Of a stretch of DNA of 64,000 nucleotides, positions 41,028 to 49,648 are shown piece by piece. The notes beneath the pieces are model-generated. The model worked only from the letters and a program-made list of their open reading frames with translations. It did no database searches and had not been told where the DNA came from. Each line of letters opens with the position of its first letter. Position 1 is the first letter of the stretch. A program made the translations under genes and the position numbers. Source of the DNA: Candidatus Saccharimonadota bacterium (GTDB lineage: Bacteria > Patescibacteriota > Saccharimonadia > Saccharimonadales > Saccharimonadaceae); the NCBI GenBank assembly GCA_017433765.1, contig JAFRGO010000006.1:1-64000 (forward strand), written 5' to 3'.

Positions 41028-42227
41028 TTAGTTTTTTGATTCTTTCTCTGGCTCGTCGGGGATTTTGCGACGCTCGGGGAGGTTTTTCTGGAATTTTTGA
41101 CGTAGTTTGCGGAGGTATTTTTTAGCATCGGTGAAGAAATAGCGCCCAGTTCTCGTCTCGTAGGCGATAAGGCTATAAACGATGATGCCGAGGAAGATAT
41201 AAGAATAGTAAGTAAGTATACGCCAGAAGAGCATCGCCCAGAAGACGTAGCCCGAAGCAAGGGATTTGAACACGGCGAAGAAGAAGCCCTCGGCGAAGCC
41301 GGAGTTGCCTGGAGTGGGGGTGATATAGACGGCGGCGGTGATAGCCAAGGTGGTCGTGAAGGACGTAAAGAAGCCGAGCGAGCCGCCGAAAGCATGGAGA
41401 ACAAAATAAGGAATCATCGTGATACAAACATGGAAGACGACCGAAAGACCGAGGACTTGGAGAACGAGGGTGCGATTTTTGGCGATTTTCTTGACACAAT
41501 TGGCGTAGTTGTCGATGCTGGATTTGGTTTTCTCGACGGCTTCTTCTTCGTCTTTGACGATATGAATCTTCGCAAGGAGTTTGACGACCCAAGAAATAAT
41601 CTCGGAAAGAAGTTTAGGGAAGAAGGTAGCGATGGTGACCCCCGCGGGGAAGATGGCGTAGAAGATGAGGCCGAGAACGCCGAGACCGAGGTAGGCGGGA
41701 TCGACGAGATGGCCGAAGAAGAGATAAGAAAAGACGGCGACGATGATGAAACCTAACTGAGTGGAAATTAAACTGACGACGGGGATAATCGCGGCGTAGC
41801 CATGTTTCACGCCGTGAGTGTGCATGTAGTGGATTTGGAAAGGCTGGCCACCGACGGCGGCAGGGGTAATATTGTCGTAGTAGCGACCGAGAATGACGGT
41901 GCGAGCACCGACGCGCCAATCCTTTTGGTCGCCGCATTTGCGCGTCATGAGGATGTTTTTGTAAATCTCGGCGCCAAAACCGATAAGGAAGAGCAAGATG
42001 GCGGGGAGGAGTAGCCAGATGTTAATCTCGACATCTTCGAGTCTAGCGGCGTTTTCGCTATCGCCAAATTCCGAGAATGCCGTCCAGAGAATAATCGCAA
42101 CGTTAAAAATAACAAAAAGTGTGACTAGGATGCGTTTCTTGAGATTCTTGGGAGGCTTTGGGGCGTCGGGCTGAGGCTTTTTCGCTTTCGTGACTTTGGC
42201 CGACTTAGCTGGTTTCTCGTTTGGCAT
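41028..42227 (-). CDS. UPF0104/LPG-synthase-TM family membrane protein
   Basis: Flippase-like integral membrane protein related to the transmembrane domain of lysylphosphatidylglycerol synthase. The 399 residues start with a Lys/Pro-rich cytoplasmic stretch (1-30), then about eight membrane helices with the family motif GRYYDNITPAAVGGQPFQ and, later, TPTPGNSGFAEG. No aminoacyl-transfer domain follows, so lipid translocation is likelier than lipid aminoacylation. First gene of a unit with the ABC exporter. Leaderless promoter. Confidence 0.88.
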   Translation of the reverse strand: MPNEKPAKSAKVTKAKKPQPDAPKPPKNLKKRILVTLFVIFNVAIILWTAFSEFGDSENAARLEDVEINIWLLLPAILLFLIGFGAEIYKNILMTRKCGDQKDWRVGARTVILGRYYDNITPAAVGGQPFQIHYMHTHGVKHGYAAIIPVVSLISTQLGFIIVAVFSYLFFGHLVDPAYLGLGVLGLIFYAIFPAGVTIATFFPKLLSEIISWVVKLLAKIHIVKDEEEAVEKTKSSIDNYANCVKKIAKNRTLVLQVLGLSVVFHVCITMIPYFVLHAFGGSLGFFTSFTTTLAITAAVYITPTPGNSGFAEGFFFAVFKSLASGYVFWAMLFWRILTYYSYIFLGIIVYSLIAYETRTGRYFFTDAKKYLRKLRQKFQKNLPERRKIPDEPEKESKN

Positions 42228-42233
42228 AAGTTA

Positions 42234-42242
42234 ATTATAGCA
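42234..42242 (-). promoter_or_regulatory. Extended -10 promoter of the UPF0104-ABC exporter unit, leaderless
   Basis: Minus strand TG-C-TATAAT ends exactly 6 bases before the ATG and overlaps the stop of the histidine kinase gene. Confidence 0.7.
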
Positions 42243-43158
42243 CGATTTTGAACTCCGTAGTACTTTTGGCCGATGAGACGGATAGTGTCCACTTGTTCTT
42301 TTCGGCGAGGGATTTGGCGATACTGAGGCCGAGCCCAACGCCGTCGGAACTTTTGTCAACTTGGTAGAAGCGGTCGAAAATATGCGGGAGTTTTTCTTTC
42401 GGAATGGTCGCGCCGTCGTTTTTGACCTTCACGGATTTGTCGGAAATCTCGATGGAGATAGTTTGGTCGGAATATTTGATGGCGTTGTCGAGAATGATGT
42501 TGAAAAGTTGGACGAAATCGGCTTTAGCAAGGGTGAGGGGCGGATTTTTGCCTTTAATAGTGATGGTCTTGGACTTTAGGCGAGGTTCGACGCTTTTGAC
42601 GTTTTTGATGACTAGGTCTTTCAGTTTGACCGGCTCGGTTTTGGCGATTTCGTCGGTTATGTCGGACTTGGCTAGGGTCAAAAGTTCGGAGTTGAGCGCG
42701 GCGAGCTTTTCGGTCTCGAGAGCGACGTTGTCAATCCAGTGGTTGCCAGTAATATCGGCGGCCTCGAGATTGGCTTGAATGGCGGCGAGCGGGGTTTTTA
42801 TCTCGTGGGAAGCGTTAGCAATGAAGAGTTTTTGAGACTCGTAGGCTTCTTGGATGGGCCTAATCGAACGCTCGGCGAGAAAATAGGAAACGACTACGAC
42901 GACAACTTCGATTACGATACCGGTAGCGAACATATTAACCAGAAGCGAATCGAGCGAAGAGCTGCGGTCGAGACGAATGCGTTCGTTGATAATATTGCTA
43001 ACGTCTTCTTTGTAAGATGGGGCGTCGTCAGGAACGGAGGCGCGACGTTCGGAAGATTGATAGGCAAAAAGATAGATGGCGCCAAAGGAGATGAGAAGAA
43101 TGACGGTCGAGATAACGAAATTAGTTAAGATGAATTTGTTACGAAGTTTTCTGAACAT
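42235..43158 (-). CDS. Sensor histidine kinase
   Basis: Membrane sensor of a two-component system. The 307 residues have two transmembrane helices (about 11-33 and 72-94) bracketing a short ~40-residue extracellular loop, then the H box NASHEIKTPLAAI (H118), N box ILDNAIKYSD and G box GVGLGLSIAKSL. There is no evident HAMP domain of usual length. The start is one base after the regulator stop (AGAAGG ribosome site). The signal is unknown; the envelope exporter next door is a candidate target. Confidence 0.95.
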   Translation of the reverse strand: MFRKLRNKFILTNFVISTVILLISFGAIYLFAYQSSERRASVPDDAPSYKEDVSNIINERIRLDRSSSLDSLLVNMFATGIVIEVVVVVVSYFLAERSIRPIQEAYESQKLFIANASHEIKTPLAAIQANLEAADITGNHWIDNVALETEKLAALNSELLTLAKSDITDEIAKTEPVKLKDLVIKNVKSVEPRLKSKTITIKGKNPPLTLAKADFVQLFNIILDNAIKYSDQTISIEISDKSVKVKNDGATIPKEKLPHIFDRFYQVDKSSDGVGLGLSIAKSLAEKNKWTLSVSSAKSTTEFKIVL

Positions 43159-43159
43159 T

Positions 43160-43819
43160 TTAGCCTTCTATAAGTTTGTAGCCTAAGTTGCGAATTGTCT
43201 TAATTTTAACTCTTGAGTTTAGTTTTTTCAACTTGGCGCGAAGGTAACTCATATAGACTTCTACGTAGTTGTCGTCGTTTTCAGCGGAACTGCCCCAGAC
43301 GTGAGCGAGAATGTGTTCTTTGTTTTGGGTTTCGCCGGGAGTTTTGATGAGCATTTCGAGAATGAGAGCCTCCTTTTCGGTCAGAGGAAGATTGTTGAGC
43401 GTGCGATTTTTGACATCAAAATTGAGGTCGGAAAAAGTGATGTTTTCGGAAGACTGGATGGGTGGGCGGCGAACTAGAGCGTTAAGACGGGCAATTAGCT
43501 CGGAAGTTTTGAAAGGCTTGGCAAGGTAGTCATCGGCGCCGTAGTCTAGGCCGCGGACTTTGTCTTCGACTTGAGACAAAGCAGAGAGCATAATGACTGG
43601 GGTTTTGATTCCCTTTTTGCGAATGGTGGTCAGGATGTCGAGACCAGATAGCTTTGGGAGCATGATGTCAAGAACGATGGCATCGTAAATGGGTTTGACG
43701 GCAAGCTCGAGACCTTCTTCGCCGTCCGCCGTCCAGTCAACGTCAATGTTGGATTTTTTGAGTAGGTGGATGACGGCGTCCGCTAGATATTTTTCATCTT
43801 CAACATAGAGAATACGCAT
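43160..43819 (-). CDS. OmpR/PhoB family response regulator
   Basis: Transcription factor partnered with the adjoining histidine kinase. The 219 residues comprise a receiver domain with phospho-acceptor D51 (IVLDIMLPKLSG) and a C-terminal winged helix (about 125-217, NYVEVYMSYLRAKL). A short leader carries AAGGAAA. Divergent from queA. Confidence 0.96.
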   Translation of the reverse strand: MRILYVEDEKYLADAVIHLLKKSNIDVDWTADGEEGLELAVKPIYDAIVLDIMLPKLSGLDILTTIRKKGIKTPVIMLSALSQVEDKVRGLDYGADDYLAKPFKTSELIARLNALVRRPPIQSSENITFSDLNFDVKNRTLNNLPLTEKEALILEMLIKTPGETQNKEHILAHVWGSSAENDDNYVEVYMSYLRAKLKKLNSRVKIKTIRNLGYKLIEG

Positions 43820-43839
43820 AATTTTTCCTTGTTTATATT

Positions 43840-43848
43840 ATTATAATA
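43840..43848 (-). promoter_or_regulatory. -10 region of the two-component operon
   Basis: Minus strand TATTATAAT, with an AAGGA-bearing leader of about 20 bases. It lies back to back with the queA promoter region. Confidence 0.5.
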
Positions 43849-43925
43849 CGGCGCAAGCTTAAAATGGAGCTTAAAATCCAGCACGGCTCTCGAAAGTCCT
43901 CGTGTTTTATTTATCGGTCGGAATC

Positions 43926-43934
43926 TGTTATAAT
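43926..43934 (+). promoter_or_regulatory. Extended -10 promoter of queA-tgt, leaderless
   Basis: TG-T-TATAAT ends exactly 6 bases before the queA ATG at 43941. This decides against the longer reading frame that begins upstream. Confidence 0.75.
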
Positions 43935-43940
43935 TTAGAA

Positions 43941-44948
43941 ATGTTAGTTTCTGATTTTAGCTATGATTTGCCAGAGGAAAGAATCGCGAAATTCCCACCG
44001 GAGGAGCGCGGAACGACGAGACTGTTGGTACTAGACCGAAAGACAGGGGAGATAAAGGATAGCTTTTATCGGAATTTGGACGAATTTCTCAAGGCGGGGG
44101 ATGTATTGGTTTTGAATGACACGAAGGTGATGCAGAGTAGGATTTTTTGTGAGCTGGCGGACGGGAGGAAACGAGAATTGGTAGTGCTAGAAAAACATGG
44201 CGACGGAGAACAGACCGTGATGTATCGAGGGAAGCTGCACGTGGGAGATATATTATATATAGAAAAGTACAAGGAAGAGAAAATCGTTGTGAGCGAGATT
44301 CTCGGAAACGGAATAGCAAAAGTAGAAAGTGAAACTCCGCTGGCGGAGTTGGCCGAAAAATACGGAACGGTGCCGCTGCCGCCATATCTGCACCGCGAGG
44401 CGACAGAGATGGACAAGAAAAGATACCAGACGGTCTGGGCGAAAGATTTTGGAAGCGCCGCGGCGCCAACGGCTTCGCTAAATATGACGGAGGAGCTAAT
44501 CGGGAAGCTAAAGAAAAAGGGCGTTGCGATTCGCTATCTGACTCTGCACGTGGGGCTGGGGACGTTTTTGCCGATACGGACGGAGGACGTGTGTGAGCAC
44601 AAGATGCATTCGGAATGGTTCAATATCCCGAACGAAACTCTAGAGGCAATCGAGGCCGCGAAAAAAGAAGGTGGGCGAGTAGTTTCGGTCGGGACGACGG
44701 TGGCAAGGACGCTGGAGTTCTATGCAAAAACCGGAAAAACTTCGGGGGAAGATGATATATTTATATACCCCGGATTCGAGTTTAAGATGGTTAATGTACT
44801 GCTAACGAATTTTCATGCGCCGAAATCGACGGTTCTGATGCTGGCGAGTGCGTTTGCGGGGTGGGAAAATTTGCATAGGGCCTACGATTATGCGGTCGGC
44901 AAAAAATATAATTTTTTAAGTTATGGGGATTCGATGTTGATATGCTAG
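43941..44948 (+). CDS. queA: S-adenosylmethionine:tRNA ribosyltransferase-isomerase
   Basis: Late enzyme of queuosine synthesis that converts preQ1-tRNA to epoxyqueuosine-tRNA. 335 residues from MLVSDFSYDLPEERIA, the conserved family start, with LVLNDTKVMQSRIF, LHVGLGTFLPIRTEDV and NFHAPKSTVLML motifs. The -10 box 6 bases upstream fixes this start. The stop overlaps the tgt start by 7 bases, so the two are coupled. Confidence 0.96.
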   Translation: MLVSDFSYDLPEERIAKFPPEERGTTRLLVLDRKTGEIKDSFYRNLDEFLKAGDVLVLNDTKVMQSRIFCELADGRKRELVVLEKHGDGEQTVMYRGKLHVGDILYIEKYKEEKIVVSEILGNGIAKVESETPLAELAEKYGTVPLPPYLHREATEMDKKRYQTVWAKDFGSAAAPTASLNMTEELIGKLKKKGVAIRYLTLHVGLGTFLPIRTEDVCEHKMHSEWFNIPNETLEAIEAAKKEGGRVVSVGTTVARTLEFYAKTGKTSGEDDIFIYPGFEFKMVNVLLTNFHAPKSTVLMLASAFAGWENLHRAYDYAVGKKYNFLSYGDSMLIC

Positions 44949-46090
44949 AGTTTGGAATCGAGAAAAAGATGGGTTTGGCGAGAACGGGCGTGATAAAAAC
45001 TCCGCACGGCGAGATAAAAACGCCGGCGTTTGTCGGCGCGGCGACAAGGGCGACAGTGAAGGCACTGACGATGAAGGAGATGCGAGAGTTGGGGTCGCAG
45101 GCGATATTGGCGAACACTTATCATCTATTCTTGGCGCCCGGGGTGGATTTGATCGAGCGGGCGGGGGGATTGGCGAAATTTAATAGTTGGCAGGGGCCAA
45201 CATTTACGGATTCTGGGGGATTCCAGATTTTTTCGTTGCCGAAAGTAAAGATTTCTGAGGACGGGGTGGAGTTTCGATCGCACATTAGCGGAGAAAAGTT
45301 CACGATGACGCCGGAAAGTTCGATGCGGGCGCAATGGAAAATTGGGGCGGATATACATATGGCGTTCGACCATCTGGCGAAGTCGGAGAGCCACGAGGAT
45401 ATGGAAAAGGCGATGGAGCGAACGCATAGGTGGCTAGAAAGATGCGTGAGGGAAAATAATTTGCTCCGCGCGGAGGCGAAGGCAGAGGGGCGGTCGGAGC
45501 AATATCTCTACGCGGTGGTACAGGGGGGAGATTTCTTGGATTTGCGCAAAAAATCGGCGGAATTTGCGAGCCATTCGGAGGTCGATGGCTTTGGGATCGG
45601 GGGAGTGTTTACGGCGGAAGGAATGGGAGAGATGCTACGGGTCGTGAATTCGGTTTTGCCGGAAGATAAGCCGAGGCATCTACTAGGAATGGGACAGGAG
45701 CCGGCGGATTTGTTCATCGGGGCGCAGTTTGGCTGCGACACTTTCGACTGCGTGGGGCCGACGAGAATGGCGAGGAACGGTTCGATTTATACACTGGACG
45801 GGAGAATAAATATTAAAAACGCGAAATTTACAGAGGACTTTTCACCGATAATGGGGGGGTGTGATTGCGAATGTTGTAAAAATTACAACAAAGCTTATTT
45901 ACATCATCTATTCAAAGTCGATGAGATTACAGCAAAAGTGCTGGCTTCGATACATAATGAGCATTTCGTAGTGAGGACGGTCGATAAAATTCGCGAAAGC
46001 TTACTCGACGGGACGTTCCTGGAATACGAAAAAGAGTTTCTAGAACGATATTACGGGAAAGAGCGGGCGGCGGAATACTTGAAAAACTAG
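44942..46090 (+). CDS. tgt: Queuine/preQ1 tRNA-guanine transglycosylase
   Basis: Exchanges G34 of GUN-anticodon tRNAs for preQ1. The 382 residues include TDSGGFQIFSLP with the catalytic Asp region, the second Asp in FDCVGPTRMARNG (family: FDCVxPTR) and the C-terminal zinc site CDCECCKNYNKAYLHHLF. No preQ1 synthesis genes (queC-queF) are in the window, so the base may be made elsewhere or taken up. Translated from an ATG inside the queA end. Confidence 0.96.
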   Translation: MLEFGIEKKMGLARTGVIKTPHGEIKTPAFVGAATRATVKALTMKEMRELGSQAILANTYHLFLAPGVDLIERAGGLAKFNSWQGPTFTDSGGFQIFSLPKVKISEDGVEFRSHISGEKFTMTPESSMRAQWKIGADIHMAFDHLAKSESHEDMEKAMERTHRWLERCVRENNLLRAEAKAEGRSEQYLYAVVQGGDFLDLRKKSAEFASHSEVDGFGIGGVFTAEGMGEMLRVVNSVLPEDKPRHLLGMGQEPADLFIGAQFGCDTFDCVGPTRMARNGSIYTLDGRINIKNAKFTEDFSPIMGGCDCECCKNYNKAYLHHLFKVDEITAKVLASIHNEHFVVRTVDKIRESLLDGTFLEYEKEFLERYYGKERAAEYLKN

Positions 46091-46101
46091 CGAAAGTGCC
46101 G

Positions 46102-46107
46102 TAAAAT
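46102..46107 (+). promoter_or_regulatory. -10 element of the AI-2E family gene
   Basis: TAAAAT, with TG four bases upstream, about 21 bases before the ATG. A strong AGGAGGT ribosome site lies in the leader. Confidence 0.45.
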
Positions 46108-46128
46108 ATAAGCAGTATAGGAGGTCGT

Positions 46129-47229
46129 ATGTCTAAAACTATCAACGTCAGCACGAGGACTTTTATTCGGTTTTGGTTGGTGATTCTAGGTTTTGTGGCC
46201 GCGGGATTTTTGTTGGTCAAAGCAAAAACTGGCTTGATTGTGTTGGGGGCGGCGCTGTTTATTGCGATAGCAATCAGGCCTTTTGTAGAAAAAATGCAGT
46301 CGATACTGGAGCGAAGATTTCCGAAGATAAAAGCGAGCTATGAAAAGGCGGCGGTAATTAGCTTTGCGATAATGGTGCTAGCGATTTCGCTGGTGGTGGC
46401 GGTGATAGGGCCGGTGGTGATTAGTGAGACGGGGAAATTCGTCCAGCAAGCGCCGGAAATGTTTAATGAGACGCTGGGGGGATGGGACGGGATAAATGAG
46501 TTTGGGAGGAGTATCGGGATAGGGGATTTACAGAAGGAAATCGTCAAGGCGGTAAGCGATTTCTCGGCGAACTTTGGAAATATTCTAGTGTCGGGGTTGG
46601 GGTCGGCGGTGGGGGTGTTTTCAGGAGGATTCTTGGCGTTAGTGTTGACGCTTTTGACGTTACTGGAGGGGCCGAAATTGTTGAATAGACTTTGGAAGAC
46701 GATGAATGGCAAGAAAAAAGACGAGAGCGTCGAGGAGGCGCGGAGAGTAACGTCGAGAATGGGGCGGGTGATATCGGCTTTTGTGTCGAAGCAGCTGACA
46801 ATAGCTCTGCTCGACGGGACGGCGACGGCGTTGATAGTGTTCGTACTGTCGCTAGTGTTCGGGTTTTCGACATCGCTGGCGATCCCGATGGGGCTAATCA
46901 CGATGGTATTTTATCTGATTCCGATGTTTGGGCAGATTATCGGTTGTGCGTTAGTGACGCTGCTGTTGATATTCTCGAGCCCGATTGCTGGGTTAGTATT
47001 CTTTACTATATATATTATATATGCGCAAGTGGAGAACAACTGGATTGCGCCAAAGATGCAGGGCGAAGCGATGAAGTTGTCGCCGCTGATTATTCTAGCG
47101 TCGATTACGTTGGGGACCTATATGTTTGGGTTAGTCGGGGCGATTATTTCGATACCGGTGGCTGGATGTATCAAAGTTCTGATTGAAGAATATCCGAGAA
47201 TAAAAGAGATCCAAGAGAAGAACGACTAG
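46129..47229 (+). CDS. AI-2E family membrane transporter
   Basis: PerM/TqsA-family permease. The 366 residues form about seven to eight transmembrane helices in the family arrangement: paired N-terminal helices, a soluble insert (about 75-150), then VSKQLTIALLDG, the GFSTSLAIPMGLITMVFYLIPMFG region and the conserved NNWIAPKMQGEAMKLSPL. Members export signal molecules or act as Na+/H+ antiporters; the substrate cannot be told. AGGAGGT precedes the ATG. Its TAG stop overlaps the cysS stop from the other strand in a shared CTAG. Confidence 0.9.
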   Translation: MSKTINVSTRTFIRFWLVILGFVAAGFLLVKAKTGLIVLGAALFIAIAIRPFVEKMQSILERRFPKIKASYEKAAVISFAIMVLAISLVVAVIGPVVISETGKFVQQAPEMFNETLGGWDGINEFGRSIGIGDLQKEIVKAVSDFSANFGNILVSGLGSAVGVFSGGFLALVLTLLTLLEGPKLLNRLWKTMNGKKKDESVEEARRVTSRMGRVISAFVSKQLTIALLDGTATALIVFVLSLVFGFSTSLAIPMGLITMVFYLIPMFGQIIGCALVTLLLIFSSPIAGLVFFTIYIIYAQVENNWIAPKMQGEAMKLSPLIILASITLGTYMFGLVGAIISIPVAGCIKVLIEEYPRIKEIQEKND

Positions 47230-48590
47230 AGGTAATACCAGAAAGTGCCTTCGGGAGTATCCTTGACGGTTATTCCCGATTTTTCTAGTTCGGAGCGGAG
47301 AAGGTCGGACTTCTCCCAATCTTTTGCGGCACGGGCCTGGACACGTTCCTCTATCAGGGACTTTTGCTCGTCGGAGATGTCTCTAGTGTCGGCGAGAAGA
47401 TTGAGACCGAAGAGTTGGTCGATATAGTCCCAGACAACGAGCGGGGTGTCCTCTCCGAGCGAGTCGATGTAGGCGAAGGCGGCGGCGGAGTTGAGATTAT
47501 TATTCACTAGTTCGAGGATTTTGTCGCAGGGAGTAGTATCGACGGGTTTCGTCATGTCAAAGACGATGGGCTGGTAGTGTTTGACGATTTTATTACGCCA
47601 GTTGAGACGACGATTGTGGGCGGCCTGCAAATCTTCGAAGGTAAAATTGCGTGTGCCAGAGTAGGTGCCGGACAAAACCCACATTTTGAAGTCCATCGGC
47701 GTGAAGCCTTTCGCCCTAAGGTCGTCTAGAGTGTAAATATTGCCGAGAGATTTGCTAATTTTCTCGCCGTCGATGGTGATGAAGTTGCAGTGGAGCCAAA
47801 AGTTCGCGAGATCTTTGCCTTCGGCGGCAAAGGTTTGAGCGATTTCGTTGGTATGATGAATCGGAATATGGTCGATGCCGCCGGTATGAATATCGATTGG
47901 CTCGCCGAGTTCTTCGTGGATGATTGTCGAACATTCGAGATGCCAGCCGGGGTAGCCGGGACGGCCGAGAAAATCCCAGCGCATGGCGTGGTTCTCGCCC
48001 GGTTTGATGAACTTCCAAACAGCGAAGTCGGAAGGATTGCGTTTTTCGGTGCTATAGTCGATGCGGGCGCCGGCTTTTAAGCCCTCAAGGTCGAGGCGAG
48101 CGAAGTCGGCATAGTTAGCAAATTTCGAGGTGTCAAAATAGATGCCGTCGGAAGTCTCGTAAGTGTAGCCGTTTTTGATCATTTTTTCGACGATTTTTTG
48201 GTCAGCCTCGATATAATCGGTGGCGCGACAGATTTTGGTGGGTTCGGTGAGGTTGAGCGCGCGGAAATTACGCAGAAAATCCTCGATATAATAATCGGCG
48301 ATTTCCCAGACACTCTTCCCTTCCCGGGCGGCGCCTTTTTCCATTTTGTCCTCGCCAGAATCAGCGTCGGAAGTGAGATGGCCGACGTCAGTCAGATTCA
48401 AAATGCGCTCAACTTCGTAGCCGTTCAGGGTCAGCGCTCGGACGAGTAAGTCCCAATAAATATAGGAAGCGTAGTTGCCGATATGTTGAAGACCATAGAC
48501 GGTCGGGCCACAAGTGTAGATTTTTACGACGTTGCCGGATAGAGGCTGAAATTCGTCAAGAGAACGGGTGCGGGTGTTATAGAGTTGCAT
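47226..48590 (-). CDS. cysS: Cysteinyl-tRNA synthetase
   Basis: Class I synthetase charging tRNA-Cys. 454 residues from MQLYNTRTRSLDEF, with the CGPTVYGLQHIGN (HIGH-type) motif, zinc ligands including Cys in WHLECSTI, and KISKSLGN (KMSKS-type). This start has AAAGGAG at the correct distance and overlaps the end of the DHH gene by 14 bases; the longer upstream frame lies within that gene and is rejected. Convergent with the AI-2E gene, stops overlapping. Confidence 0.96.
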   Translation of the reverse strand: MQLYNTRTRSLDEFQPLSGNVVKIYTCGPTVYGLQHIGNYASYIYWDLLVRALTLNGYEVERILNLTDVGHLTSDADSGEDKMEKGAAREGKSVWEIADYYIEDFLRNFRALNLTEPTKICRATDYIEADQKIVEKMIKNGYTYETSDGIYFDTSKFANYADFARLDLEGLKAGARIDYSTEKRNPSDFAVWKFIKPGENHAMRWDFLGRPGYPGWHLECSTIIHEELGEPIDIHTGGIDHIPIHHTNEIAQTFAAEGKDLANFWLHCNFITIDGEKISKSLGNIYTLDDLRAKGFTPMDFKMWVLSGTYSGTRNFTFEDLQAAHNRRLNWRNKIVKHYQPIVFDMTKPVDTTPCDKILELVNNNLNSAAAFAYIDSLGEDTPLVVWDYIDQLFGLNLLADTRDISDEQKSLIEERVQARAAKDWEKSDLLRSELEKSGITVKDTPEGTFWYYL

Positions 48591-49578
48591 TTTCTGCTCC
48601 TTTCTGGGCTGCCGAAAGTAGGCGCGGGGTAATCGAGACGAGTTCACGAACGGCGTCTTCGTAAGACAAATCGTAGGTGCGAAAACCGGCGGCATAGGGG
48701 TGGCCGCCACCGCCAAAATAGCCCGCGACCTGATCAGCGATAGGCTCCGAAGAGCGAATCTTGCCGGTCAACTTACCATCGGGATAGGTTTTAATTGCGA
48801 CAGCGAGTTCGACACCCTCGACCATGCGCATTTCTTCCAAAATCAGGACGTTGGGATTGTACTCGTCAGAGTATTCTTCGATATCTTCCCAGGGGATATG
48901 AACGGTGGCGAGAGCGCCGTCGAGAGAATAGTTGATGCGTTTAATCAAATCGGCTTTGTAAGCCAGGATGCGCTGGGACTTCTTCATGTACTCGCGGCGA
49001 TTTTCTTCGAGCTCGGGGACGTTGGCGCCTAAATCGGTGAGTTCGGCAACCGCGCGAAAAGTCGCGCTTGTGACGGAGTGGGAAGTGAGGCCGAGAGTGT
49101 CGGAGAGAATACCATAGGTGAGGTATTCGGCGGCGGTCTTTTCTACTTTTAGTTTGTTCGCCTTGGCGATGTCGAAAATCAGGTCGCAACAAGATGGACG
49201 AACTTCGATAATCTTATCATGTGAGAAGTCGAGATCGTCTTCGGTCTCGTGATGATCGAGGACAAAAACTGGGCGAGAATAGAGACAGTTCTTAATCGCG
49301 GAATCGTCGAGGAGTTTCGAGAGAAGGACGGAAGCGGCGGTATCGACGATAATATAGGCGTCGGCGCGCCAGTCGAATTCGATAGAGACGCGCGACCAAT
49401 CTGGATAGTAGTGGAGATATTTCGGCAAATCGACCGGGCAATAGAGGGATATTTCATGGTCGGGCAAAAGATAATCTAGGGCAAGCGCCGAGCCGAGAGA
49501 ATCGCCGTCGGGATTCTCGGCCTGGATGATGCAGATGCGGTGGTGGGATTTTATAAAATCGCCGAAGTTTTCATACAT
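48577..49578 (-). CDS. DHH family phosphoesterase (NrnA-like)
   Basis: Probable nanoRNase/pAp phosphatase or cyclic-dinucleotide phosphodiesterase. The 333 residues have the DHH motif in VFVLDHHETEDD, upstream metal ligands in ENPDGDSLGSALAL (family DxDAxGS-type, here PDGDS), and a DHHA1 domain ending in GGGGHPYAAGFR. The start is set by a -10 box 6 bases upstream. Forms a unit with cysS. Confidence 0.92.
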   Translation of the reverse strand: MYENFGDFIKSHHRICIIQAENPDGDSLGSALALDYLLPDHEISLYCPVDLPKYLHYYPDWSRVSIEFDWRADAYIIVDTAASVLLSKLLDDSAIKNCLYSRPVFVLDHHETEDDLDFSHDKIIEVRPSCCDLIFDIAKANKLKVEKTAAEYLTYGILSDTLGLTSHSVTSATFRAVAELTDLGANVPELEENRREYMKKSQRILAYKADLIKRINYSLDGALATVHIPWEDIEEYSDEYNPNVLILEEMRMVEGVELAVAIKTYPDGKLTGKIRSSEPIADQVAGYFGGGGHPYAAGFRTYDLSYEDAVRELVSITPRLLSAAQKGAENATL

Positions 49579-49584
49579 AACTTT

Positions 49585-49593
49585 ATTATATCA
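49585..49593 (-). promoter_or_regulatory. Extended -10 promoter of the DHH-cysS unit, leaderless
   Basis: Minus strand TG-A-TATAAT ends exactly 6 bases before the ATG. Confidence 0.7.
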
Positions 49594-49633
49594 TAGAACG
49601 AATATTTTCTAAACTTGTCTCGGGGAGATAATC

Positions 49634-49642
49634 TGATATAAT
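49634..49642 (+). promoter_or_regulatory. Extended -10 promoter of rmuC, leaderless
   Basis: TG-A-TATAAT ends exactly 6 bases before the ATG at 49649. A GTG at 49643 abuts the -10 box and would precede transcription, so it is rejected as start. Confidence 0.72.
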
Positions 49643-49648
49643 GTGTTT

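Noticed and set aside
49643-49645. GTG as the rmuC start
   Set aside because: It directly abuts the -10 hexamer, so it would lie upstream of the predicted transcript start. The ATG at 49649 has the 6-base spacing found at many other genes.
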